Of a stretch of 8,199 bases of DNA, positions 1 to 6,080 are shown in pieces. Each line of letters starts with the position of its first letter. The stretch's first letter is position 1. The DNA comes from an uncultured Gammaproteobacteria bacterium. GTDB lineage: Bacteria > Pseudomonadota > Gammaproteobacteria > Steroidobacterales > JABDMI01. The position numbers and the translations under genes were made by a program. The stretch is taken from the NCBI GenBank assembly GCA_938039225.1, contig CALHVH010000135.1, positions 1-8,199 of the forward strand, read 5' to 3'. The notes below the pieces were generated by a model. The model had not been told where the DNA came from. It did not search any database and saw only the letters and a list, made by a program, of their open reading frames with translations.

Positions 1-1035
1 GCCGATGTGGGTTGGATTACTGGGCATAGTTATATTGTTTATGGTCCTCTGGCTAATGCTGCCACTACTGTGATGTTTGAAGGTGTGCCTAGCTATCCAG
101 ACTTCTCTAGATTCTGGCAGATTTGTGACAAACATCAAGTCAATATTTTTTATACCGCACCTACCGCTATACGAGCACTGATGCGTGAAGGTGAAGACTT
201 GGTAAAAACTACCTCTCGATCTTCTTTACGCTTGCTAGGTACGGTTGGTGAACCCATTAACCCTGAAGCTTGGACTTGGTATCACAATGTGGTGGGTGAA
301 GAGCGCTGCCCTATAGTGGATACGTGGTGGCAAACTGAAACCGGAGGTTGCATGATTACACCCCTACCTGGCGCTACTGATTTAAAGCCAGGTTCAGCCA
401 CCCGACCGTTCTTTGGAATACAACCAGCATTAGTTGACGGCGAAGGCAATGTACTTGAAGGCCCTACAGAAGGTAATTTAGTGATTACCGATAGCTGGCC
501 TGGTCAAATGCGTACCGTATATGGTGATCATCAACGTTTTGTGGATACTTACTTTTCGACCTTCCCTGGTAATTACTTTACTGGCGATGGTGCACGTCGC
601 GATGAGGATGGGTATTACTGGATTACCGGCCGTGTGGATGATGTTCTCAACGTTTCTGGCCATAGAATAGGTACCGCTGAAGTTGAAAGTGCTTTAGTTG
701 CACACTCAGCGGTCGCTGAAGCGGCTGTGGTTGGTTACCCACATGATATTAAGGGTCAAGGTATTTATATTTACGTAACTCCTATGCCCGGCATTGAAGG
801 AAACGATGATTTAGTTAATGATCTCAAACAATGGGTACGTTCAGAAATTGGGCCTATAGCAACACCCGATTTAATTCAATTTGCTACAGGGGTTCCTAAA
901 ACGCGTTCTGGAAAAATCATGCGTAGGATATTAAGAAAAATCGCTGCTAATGAACATGAAGCTTTAGGTGATGTATCTACTTTAGCCAATAGTGAAGTGG
1001 TTAGTGAGTTGATTGATGGTCGGTTGAATAGGTAA
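1..1035 (+). CDS. acs: Acetyl-CoA synthetase, C-terminal part (5' end outside window)
   Basis: AMP-forming acetyl-CoA synthetase activates acetate with ATP and CoA to acetyl-CoA in the cytoplasm. The reading frame is open from base 1 (first residues ADVGWITGHSY), so the true start lies upstream; the GTG at 7 is an internal Val codon. About 344 of the roughly 650 residues usual for the family are present. Visible motifs are T-W-W-Q-T-E-T-G-G at 322-348 (adenylate binding), the hinge G-R-V-D-D-V-L at 628-648, and the C-terminal P-K-T-R-S-G-K-I-M-R-R at 895-927. The catalytic lysine codon is 913-915; this lysine corresponds to E. coli Lys609, known to be controlled by acetylation. The match to E. 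coli Acs from memory is close throughout and no motif is damaged. The next two genes on the same strand encode a sodium symporter, suggesting linked uptake and activation. Confidence 0.96.
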   Translation, partial: ADVGWITGHSYIVYGPLANAATTVMFEGVPSYPDFSRFWQICDKHQVNIFYTAPTAIRALMREGEDLVKTTSRSSLRLLGTVGEPINPEAWTWYHNVVGEERCPIVDTWWQTETGGCMITPLPGATDLKPGSATRPFFGIQPALVDGEGNVLEGPTEGNLVITDSWPGQMRTVYGDHQRFVDTYFSTFPGNYFTGDGARRDEDGYYWITGRVDDVLNVSGHRIGTAEVESALVAHSAVAEAAVVGYPHDIKGQGIYIYVTPMPGIEGNDDLVNDLKQWVRSEIGPIATPDLIQFATGVPKTRSGKIMRRILRKIAANEHEALGDVSTLANSEVVSELIDGRLNR

Positions 1036-1055
1036 ACTCTAGAGCTCATACTTTG

Positions 1056-1072
1056 CCGCGGTTTAACCGCGG
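1056..1072. repeat. Perfect 17-nt palindrome between acs and the symporter genes
   Basis: CCGCGGTT-T-AACCGCGG is an exact inverted repeat with a single central base, starting 20 nt after the acs stop. As RNA it could form a GC-rich 6-bp stem with a TTTAA loop. No T-run follows on either strand, so a classical intrinsic terminator is unlikely. It may be an mRNA-stabilising hairpin that sets different levels of acs and symporter message, or a protein-binding operator. The rest of the 1036-1140 gap shows no convincing promoter. Confidence 0.6.
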
Positions 1073-1129
1073 TATATCCTAAAGTCATAAAGCCTCTGAT
1101 ATTACATCATAATTCCGGGGTTTCTAAGA

Positions 1130-1134
1130 AAGGA
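1130..1134 (+). promoter_or_regulatory. Ribosome binding site for small symporter subunit
   Basis: AAGGA lies 6 nt before the ATG at 1141. This supports that start codon and shows that the gene can initiate independently of acs. Confidence 0.6.
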
Positions 1135-1140
1135 AATAGC

Positions 1141-1398
1141 ATGTCTGAAAAAAATCAGAATACCTATTGGAAAGAAAATATTCGAATTATACTCACTTGT
1201 CTTTCGATATGGTTCATTGTCTCATTCGGTTGCGGCATTCTTTTTGTAGAACAGCTCAATCAATTCAGGCTGGGTGGCTATAAATTAGGTTTTTGGTTTG
1301 CACAACAAGGTTCTATTTATGTATTCCTAATTATTATTTTTTACTATGCATGGCGGATGAACAAGCTGGATAAAAAATATAAAGTTGATGAGGCCTAA
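1141..1398 (+). CDS. DUF4212 small subunit of a sodium:solute symporter
   Basis: This 85-residue inner-membrane protein has two predicted helices, about residues 13-35 and 51-71, with a charged N-terminus and a Lys/Asp-rich C-terminal tail. The W-F-A-Q-Q-G-S-I-Y stretch at the start of the second helix is the hallmark of the DUF4212 family (putative solute:sodium symporter small subunit), and the length is normal. Members are almost always encoded directly before a VC_2705-type large subunit, as here: the stop at 1396-1398 is followed by three bases and the next ATG. It fills the same genomic slot as E. coli yjcH (DUF485) between acs and actP, but belongs to a different family. Its role is probably assembly or stability of the transporter; that is inference. 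The start is supported by a good ribosome binding site. Confidence 0.92.
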   Translation: MSEKNQNTYWKENIRIILTCLSIWFIVSFGCGILFVEQLNQFRLGGYKLGFWFAQQGSIYVFLIIIFYYAWRMNKLDKKYKVDEA

Positions 1399-1401
1399 AT
1401 A

Positions 1402-3171
1402 ATGGAATTAAAATCACTCACCAGCATTATTGTTCTTTCTACTTTTGCTCTTTATATTGCCATCGCAATCAAAGCACGAGCAAAATCCACCAGTGACTTT
1501 TATGTGGCCGGTGGTGGCATTAACCCAGTCGCCAATGGAATGGCTACTGCAGCCGATTGGATGTCGGCGGCTTCGTTCATATCAATGGCAGGACTTATTG
1601 CGTTCCAAGGTTATGACGCCTCGGCTTATTTGATGGGATGGACTGGAGGTTATGTTTTACTGGCCCTTTGTCTAGCGCCCTACTTACGCAAGTTTGGAAA
1701 ATTTACAGTTCCAGAATTCATTGGCGATCGCTTTTATTCCAAAACGGCACGTGTGGTTGCTGTTATATGCTTAATCATCGTTTCTATGACTTATGTTATT
1801 GGTCAAATGAAAGGGGTTGGCGTTGCCTTTTCGCGTTTTCTTGAAGTGGATTACGCAACCGGTTTATACGCTGGCATGGGCATCGTTTTTTTCTATGCAG
1901 TTGTGGGTGGTATGAAAGGCATTACTTACACGCAAATAGCACAGTACTGTATTTTGATTTTTGCCTACACTGTGCCCGCCGTTTTTATCTCTTTAAGTTT
2001 AACGGGCAACCCCATTCCTCAATTAGGCTTAGGCAGTACTTTAAGCGATGGAAGTGGTACCTATATGTTAGATAAACTGGACACCGTTGTGAGTGACTTA
2101 GGTTTTTCACAATACACGGCACAAAAAACCAGTACTCTCAATATGTTCTTCTTAACCCTCAGCTTAATGATTGGCACAGCTGGGCTACCTCATGTCATTA
2201 TGCGGTTCTTCACAGTGCCAAAAGTTTCCGATGCACGTAAGTCCGCCGGCTACGCATTATTATTTATCGCTTTGCTTTACACAGTAGCCCCAGCGGTTGG
2301 TTCGATGGCTAGATTGAACTTAATGCAAACCATTGAGCCCAACCCTGGGAATAATCTGGTTTATGCTGAAAGACCTGAATGGTTTAAAAGTTGGGAAAAA
2401 ACCGGTCTTCTCAAACATATGGATAAAAATCAAGACGGAAAAATCCAGTACACACCTAATCCAGAAACAAATGAGTTACTGCATACTCAATTATCTAATG
2501 GCGAACTAGTAGATAAACAAGGACCTGATAGAGACATCATGGTTTTAGCAAATCCAGAGATTGCACAGTTACCCAATTGGGTTATTGCCTTGGTAGCCGC
2601 TGGGGGTATTGCGGCAGCATTGTCCACTGCCGCAGGTTTACTCCTCGCGATTGCCTCATCTATTTCGCATGATTTACTCAAGGGTGTATTCCGACCCAAG
2701 ATTAGCGAGAAGCGTGAACTCATGGCTGGGCGAATAGCTATGGCCGGTGCAGTATTAGTTGCAGGTTGCTTAGGCCTTAATCCGCCAGGTTTTGCCGCCC
2801 AAGTCGTAGCTCTTGCTTTTGGGCTCGCGGCCTCTTCTATTTTTCCTGCTCTAATGTTGGGTATCTTTAGTAAACGTATGAATAAACAAGGGGCTATTGC
2901 AGGAATGCTTGCAGGATTATTCTCAACCTTAATTTATATCTTCTGGTTTAAAGGGTGGTTTTTTATCTCAGATACTGCAATGGCAACCGACAATGCCGAA
3001 CATTGGCTCTTAGGAATTTCACCCGGTTCGTTTGGAGCGGTTGGTGCAATTGTTAACTTCATTGTGGCCTTTGTAGTTTGCAAATTTACTGCAGCACCCC
3101 CACAAAAGATACAAGACTTGGTTGAAAATATTCGTGTACCACGTGGTGCTGGAGCAGCTGTTGCTCATTAA
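1402..3171 (+). CDS. Sodium:solute symporter large subunit, VC_2705 type (probable acetate/carboxylate uptake)
   Basis: This 589-residue multispanning protein belongs to the SSF family (ActP/PutP relatives), usually about 13 helices with the LeuT-like fold. The N-terminal D-F-Y-V-A-G-G motif (from residue 33) is typical. The segment I-A-A-A-L-S-T-A-A-G-L-L places A405, S408 and T409 in the A-x-x-S-[ST] spacing known for the sodium site of vSGLT. A soluble insertion at roughly residues 310-390, between helices, is characteristic of this subfamily and holds an EF-hand-like loop, D341-K-N-Q-D-G-K-I348. Translation probably initiates through AGG at 1391-1393, inside the end of the small-subunit gene, so the two are likely translationally coupled. 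Position after acs argues for acetate or another short carboxylate as substrate, but sequence alone does not prove this. The gene is intact; the C-terminal tail is polar and probably cytoplasmic. Confidence 0.93.
   Translation: MELKSLTSIIVLSTFALYIAIAIKARAKSTSDFYVAGGGINPVANGMATAADWMSAASFISMAGLIAFQGYDASAYLMGWTGGYVLLALCLAPYLRKFGKFTVPEFIGDRFYSKTARVVAVICLIIVSMTYVIGQMKGVGVAFSRFLEVDYATGLYAGMGIVFFYAVVGGMKGITYTQIAQYCILIFAYTVPAVFISLSLTGNPIPQLGLGSTLSDGSGTYMLDKLDTVVSDLGFSQYTAQKTSTLNMFFLTLSLMIGTAGLPHVIMRFFTVPKVSDARKSAGYALLFIALLYTVAPAVGSMARLNLMQTIEPNPGNNLVYAERPEWFKSWEKTGLLKHMDKNQDGKIQYTPNPETNELLHTQLSNGELVDKQGPDRDIMVLANPEIAQLPNWVIALVAAGGIAAALSTAAGLLLAIASSISHDLLKGVFRPKISEKRELMAGRIAMAGAVLVAGCLGLNPPGFAAQVVALAFGLAASSIFPALMLGIFSKRMNKQGAIAGMLAGLFSTLIYIFWFKGWFFISDTAMATDNAEHWLLGISPGSFGAVGAIVNFIVAFVVCKFTAAPPQKIQDLVENIRVPRGAGAAVAH
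2422..2457 (+). other. EF-hand-like loop inside the symporter
   Basis: Residues 341-352 read DKNQDGKIQYTP, matching D-x-N-x-D-G-x-I of the canonical calcium-binding EF-hand loop at positions 1, 3, 5, 6 and 8. Position 12, normally Glu or Asp, is Pro. The loop lies in the large hydrophilic insertion of the symporter. Calcium or other metal binding is an inference. Confidence 0.55.
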
Positions 3172-3183
3172 TTAGAACTATAA

Positions 3184-3260
3184 GCCCCGATAGCTCAGCT
3201 GGATAGAGCGTTTGCCTCCTAAGCGAAAGGTCGCAGGTTCGACTCCTGCTCGGGGCACCA
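3184..3260 (+). tRNA. tRNA-Arg (anticodon CCU)
   Basis: This is a complete 77-nt cloverleaf with encoded CCA. The acceptor stem is GCCCCGA (3184-3190) with TCGGGGC (3250-3256), followed by discriminator A3257 and CCA at 3258-3260. The D stem is GCTC/GAGC, the anticodon stem TTTGC/GCGAA with one T-G pair, and the T arm GCAGG-TTCGACT-CCTGC. The loop CTCCTAA (3216-3222) gives anticodon CCT at 3218-3220, which reads the arginine codon AGG. It begins 12 nt after the symporter stop codon with no obvious promoter in that gap, so it may be processed from the symporter transcript or use a promoter inside the gene end. No copy of its 3' end was noticed elsewhere in the window and no integrase is adjacent, so there is no sign of an integrated element. 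Confidence 0.97.
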
Positions 3261-3281
3261 GATATTCGCTTGTTCGTTACT

Positions 3282-4346
3282 TTATTCAATTAAACCGAGT
3301 TTTTTGGCACGGCTTTCCCATTTTTCTCTGGCAAGTTTTTGTAAATCAACCGCACCATCAGATTCATCCACAATTTCAAGCCCTAGTAAAGTTTCAAGAA
3401 TATCTTCCATAGTGACTAAACCGACCAAAGAACCGTATTCATCTACCACAATCGCAATATGTGAACGCTCTTCAGTCATTTTCTCAAATAGCTTAGGCAA
3501 GGGCATTAAATCCAAAACCGCTAACACTTCTCGTCTTAATGACTTAAGAGGTACATTGTCTTTATCTTCGACCAAATACTGCAATACTTCGTATTTCAAT
3601 ACTACACCTGTGATGTGATCTGGGTCTTCGGCAAATATTGGAATACGTGAAAAATGCAGTGGTTGATGAGATTTGTAAAAATCCATCAAAGTCATATTTT
3701 CATCGGCTTTAACCATAACTGTTCGTGGAGTCATGATGTTACGAACAGTCACTTCTTCAAAACGTAATAAGTTTTTTATAATGGTTGATTCGCTTTTATC
3801 CAATACTCCACTCTCTTCACTAGCATGCGTCATGGCTGCAAGATCTGCTCTACTAAAAATACTTTTGTCCTTATCTTTTTTAAGCTTTTTAGTAATCAGT
3901 TGGCTAAGCCACACAAAGGGTGCGAAGATAAACATCAATACTTTGAGTGACTTGACAGTAAATGGGGCAAGTTGCTGCCACATATTGGCACCAAGGGTTT
4001 TGGGAATGATTTCAGACAAAATCAGAATGGCTAAGGTCATAATTCCAGCAATCACACTTTCCGAAGGAATACCCAGTATGTAAGTTCCACTGCCAAAGAC
4101 TTTTGCGGCCTGTGCACCTACTCCAATAGCGCCAACCGTATGAGCCACAGTATTCAAAGTCAAAATGGCAGAAAGCGGTCGGTCAATGTCTTCTTTATAT
4201 TTTAAAAGATCTTTACCAATACTAGCTTTCTCTTGTACTTTTCGGTTTATGTAAGAAGGAGTAATACTCAAAAGCACCGCTTCCCAGATTGAACACAAAA
4301 AGGAAAACACGATGGAGAGTACAAAAAATAATATAAGTAGATTCAT
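3282..4346 (-). CDS. CNNM (DUF21) membrane protein with paired CBS domains
   Basis: This 354-residue inner-membrane protein belongs to the CNNM/CorB/CorC-related ('hemolysin family') group, several members of which export or transport Mg2+. The N-terminal DUF21 domain spans residues 1-150, with helices near 3-28, 60-83, 97-115 and 131-152, an L-N-T motif (64-66) and the conserved S-E-I-I-P-K-T-L-G segment (111-119). A basic linker (153-161) leads to two CBS motifs at about 200-262 and 268-325. These contain R-N-I-M-T-P-R (202-208) and V-D-E-Y-G-S-L-V-G (301-309), the usual nucleotide-binding signature. The protein stops soon after CBS2, so the C-terminal CorC_HlyC domain of the longer homologues is absent; a shorter form is common and is not evidence of truncation. 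The ATG at 4346 fits the family N-terminus, but no clear Shine-Dalgarno sequence precedes it. It converges on the tRNA with a 21-nt gap and no terminator. Substrate is not established. Confidence 0.93.
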   Translation of the reverse strand: MNLLILFFVLSIVFSFLCSIWEAVLLSITPSYINRKVQEKASIGKDLLKYKEDIDRPLSAILTLNTVAHTVGAIGVGAQAAKVFGSGTYILGIPSESVIAGIMTLAILILSEIIPKTLGANMWQQLAPFTVKSLKVLMFIFAPFVWLSQLITKKLKKDKDKSIFSRADLAAMTHASEESGVLDKSESTIIKNLLRFEEVTVRNIMTPRTVMVKADENMTLMDFYKSHQPLHFSRIPIFAEDPDHITGVVLKYEVLQYLVEDKDNVPLKSLRREVLAVLDLMPLPKLFEKMTEERSHIAIVVDEYGSLVGLVTMEDILETLLGLEIVDESDGAVDLQKLAREKWESRAKKLGLIE

Positions 4347-4404
4347 AAGTTATTACTTTAGTCAGAGGCAAACGCTCAATCCAGTTAAGCTCTTGCGAAA
4401 CACT

Positions 4405-4410
4405 ATTATA
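4405..4410 (-). promoter_or_regulatory. Probable -10 box for the CNNM gene
   Basis: Read on the minus strand this is a perfect TATAAT, which predicts a leader of about 50 nt before the ATG at 4346. No good TTGACA-like -35 lies 16-18 nt upstream, but the upstream stretch is A/T-rich, as in promoters helped by UP elements or an activator. Confidence 0.45.
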
Positions 4411-4543
4411 GAACTATTTTAAGAAAATTTTTACTATTCCAATATGAACCTTAAATGAGGCAAGCTACAATCAAGGAAACCCTATCAATCTCTCTAATTG
4501 AATCACTTCAAAACCACCATTGAAGGCATTTCCCATCCTGCCC

Positions 4544-4556
4544 AAGCTTAAAGCTT
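4544..4556. repeat. AAGCTT-A-AAGCTT palindrome upstream of lipoprotein gene
   Basis: Two AAGCTT hexamers separated by a single A form a 13-nt inverted repeat. It ends 28 nt before a possible -10 box, so it overlaps or adjoins the expected -35 and activator zone. An operator role is possible but unproven. Confidence 0.35.
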
Positions 4557-4584
4557 CGACACTTACCTAGTGCTGCAATTCATA

Positions 4585-4590
4585 TATACT
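4585..4590 (+). promoter_or_regulatory. Possible -10 box for the lipoprotein gene
   Basis: TATACT lies about 50 nt before the ATG at 4642. The hexamer 17 nt upstream (CTTACC) matches TTGACA at only three positions, so the call is weak. Confidence 0.25.
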
Positions 4591-4630
4591 ATTTCAAAAA
4601 TATTCTGTTTATCAACATCGAGCTAATATT

Positions 4631-4635
4631 AAGGA
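4631..4635 (+). promoter_or_regulatory. Ribosome binding site for lipoprotein gene
   Basis: AAGGA stands 6 nt before the ATG at 4642 and fixes the start in front of the signal peptide. Confidence 0.6.
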
Positions 4636-4641
4636 ATTCTT

Positions 4642-6057
4642 ATGTCCCAATATATCCAAAAAACCATTACTTCACTTTTAGGACTTATATTATTAGGTGG
4701 ACTAGTGGCTTGCTCAAATATGCCCATACCATTAGATGGTACAAATACTAATCTAGATAAATTACTGATAGGCAGTCACGAGCGCGGGCTTTTTAATGGA
4801 AATGTTCTAATTACCAAGCAAGGGAAAATTGTATACCAAAATTCCCTAGGGTTTATTGATGGATCAAAGACAGTAAGACTAACACCACAAACTGTATTTA
4901 ATACTGGCTCCATTGCTAAAGAATTTAATGCTGTAGGCATTATGCTTTTAATAGAACGGGGACAATTGAGTCTTGATGATACGCTTGCTCAATATTTTCC
5001 CAGTTTGCCAATATGGGCCGAACAAATTCAAATAAAACATCTGCTTAATTATACAAGTGGGCTGCCAGCCGTAAATTGGAACAGTATTAAAAACCCTGAG
5101 GATGCGTTTGCAGACATAATGAAAGTTAAGAGCCTCCCTTTTGTTCCTGGTGAAGGCTATATCTATAGTAATAATAATGTTCTATTGCAACGTCTAATTA
5201 TTACCAAAGTCTCTGGCCAGTCATTCACCGATTTTACATTTGAAAACCTATTAAAACCCAGTGGCATGAGCCAAGCAATTATTGATCCTGGGTTAAACAC
5301 CCCTGAACTTGCCGTCGCCTTTAATAATAATTACTTCAATGACTCATCAATAGTTATCCCTATCCATGGCTGGGTTCACTTAACTACTCAAGATATGCAA
5401 AAATGGCTAACTGCTTTACATAGTGGAAAGTTAATCTCAGACGCTTCCTTAAAGACTTTATTTAAGTCCCACTCTAAAAATGAGTTAGGTGCATTGGGCC
5501 TGGGAAAATATGAAAATAATACGCTTAGCTATCATCAACATCATGGCTCTAGTAGAAATTTCGAAGCATTAGTGAGCTATGATTTATCTCAAGATCTAAT
5601 GAGTATTCTTTTTACTAACAAAAAAGATAGAAAACTTTTTAAAATTGCCAAAGAGATAGACAACATATTTGCAGGAGAGAATTTTTCTATTCCCAAGAAA
5701 CCAGTTGCCCCAGCGCTTGAAAAATACTGTACGCAAAGCCTAGAGCTATGTATAAATAGTTATAAAGATTTAAAAGAAAAAAACTATGCTAGTTTTGACT
5801 TTGAATCAGGAAGCTTTCTTAACCGGCTTGGGTATTCATTACTAAGACAAGGCAGAACACAAGATGCCATCGAAATTTTTAAATTTTTAGTTTCTGAATT
5901 ACCCGAAGCAGCAAATCCTTATGACAGTTTAGGTGAAGCTTACTTAACTGATCAAAACTATGTGGAAGCCCTTAAAAATTACCAAAAATCACTGCTCCTT
6001 AACCCAAGCAATGATAATGCTAAAACAATGATTAGAAAAATCAAAGAACAATTATAA
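4642..6057 (+). CDS. Lipoprotein serine hydrolase (beta-lactamase/PBP-like) with C-terminal TPRs
   Basis: This 471-residue protein begins with a lipoprotein signal: a hydrophobic core and lipobox L21-V-A-C24. Ser at +2 favours the outer membrane. Residues about 35-345 form a class C beta-lactamase-related (peptidase S12) domain with all three motifs: S90-I-A-K93 (nucleophile and lysine), Y175-S-N177, and H300-H-G302 in place of K-T-G. The HxG form is typical of esterase or DD-peptidase-like members rather than true AmpC enzymes. The C-terminus carries two tetratricopeptide repeats, about 393-425 and 426-460, likely protein-binding. The active site looks intact, so a periplasmic hydrolase acting on peptidoglycan stem peptides, esters or D-amino-acid peptides is plausible; the substrate cannot be told. 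It is visibly more AT-rich than acs or the dehydrogenase. It converges on the glucokinase-like gene with a 23-nt gap and no terminator between them. Confidence 0.88.
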   Translation: MSQYIQKTITSLLGLILLGGLVACSNMPIPLDGTNTNLDKLLIGSHERGLFNGNVLITKQGKIVYQNSLGFIDGSKTVRLTPQTVFNTGSIAKEFNAVGIMLLIERGQLSLDDTLAQYFPSLPIWAEQIQIKHLLNYTSGLPAVNWNSIKNPEDAFADIMKVKSLPFVPGEGYIYSNNNVLLQRLIITKVSGQSFTDFTFENLLKPSGMSQAIIDPGLNTPELAVAFNNNYFNDSSIVIPIHGWVHLTTQDMQKWLTALHSGKLISDASLKTLFKSHSKNELGALGLGKYENNTLSYHQHHGSSRNFEALVSYDLSQDLMSILFTNKKDRKLFKIAKEIDNIFAGENFSIPKKPVAPALEKYCTQSLELCINSYKDLKEKNYASFDFESGSFLNRLGYSLLRQGRTQDAIEIFKFLVSELPEAANPYDSLGEAYLTDQNYVEALKNYQKSLLLNPSNDNAKTMIRKIKEQL

Positions 6058-6080
6058 ATTCACATGAAGAACTAAAATTA

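Larger units (their letters stand above)
4347..4641. other. Divergent intergenic region between CNNM and lipoprotein genes
   Basis: This 295-nt AT-rich spacer separates two divergent genes and has no credible ORF. It holds a minus-strand -10 box, a palindrome and a possible plus-strand -10 box, each listed separately. No tRNA-like or terminator-like structure was seen. Confidence 0.6.

Noticed and set aside
1038..1047. Adjacent XbaI/SacI-like sites resembling a cloning junction
   Set aside because: Short overlapping palindromes occur naturally and the flanking genes continue as expected in a native operon.
3184..3260. tRNA-Arg as an integration site of a mobile element
   Set aside because: tRNA genes are common attachment sites, but no integrase or duplicated tRNA 3' end was seen in the window and the next gene is an ordinary CNNM protein.
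3733..4083. Plus-strand ORF of 116 codons opposite the CNNM gene
   Set aside because: It lies wholly antisense to a well-supported CNNM coding region and has no recognisable domain; it is a shadow frame.
6058..6080. Bidirectional terminator between the convergent lipoprotein and glucokinase-like genes
   Set aside because: The 23-nt gap shows no inverted repeat or T-run pattern that would support one.
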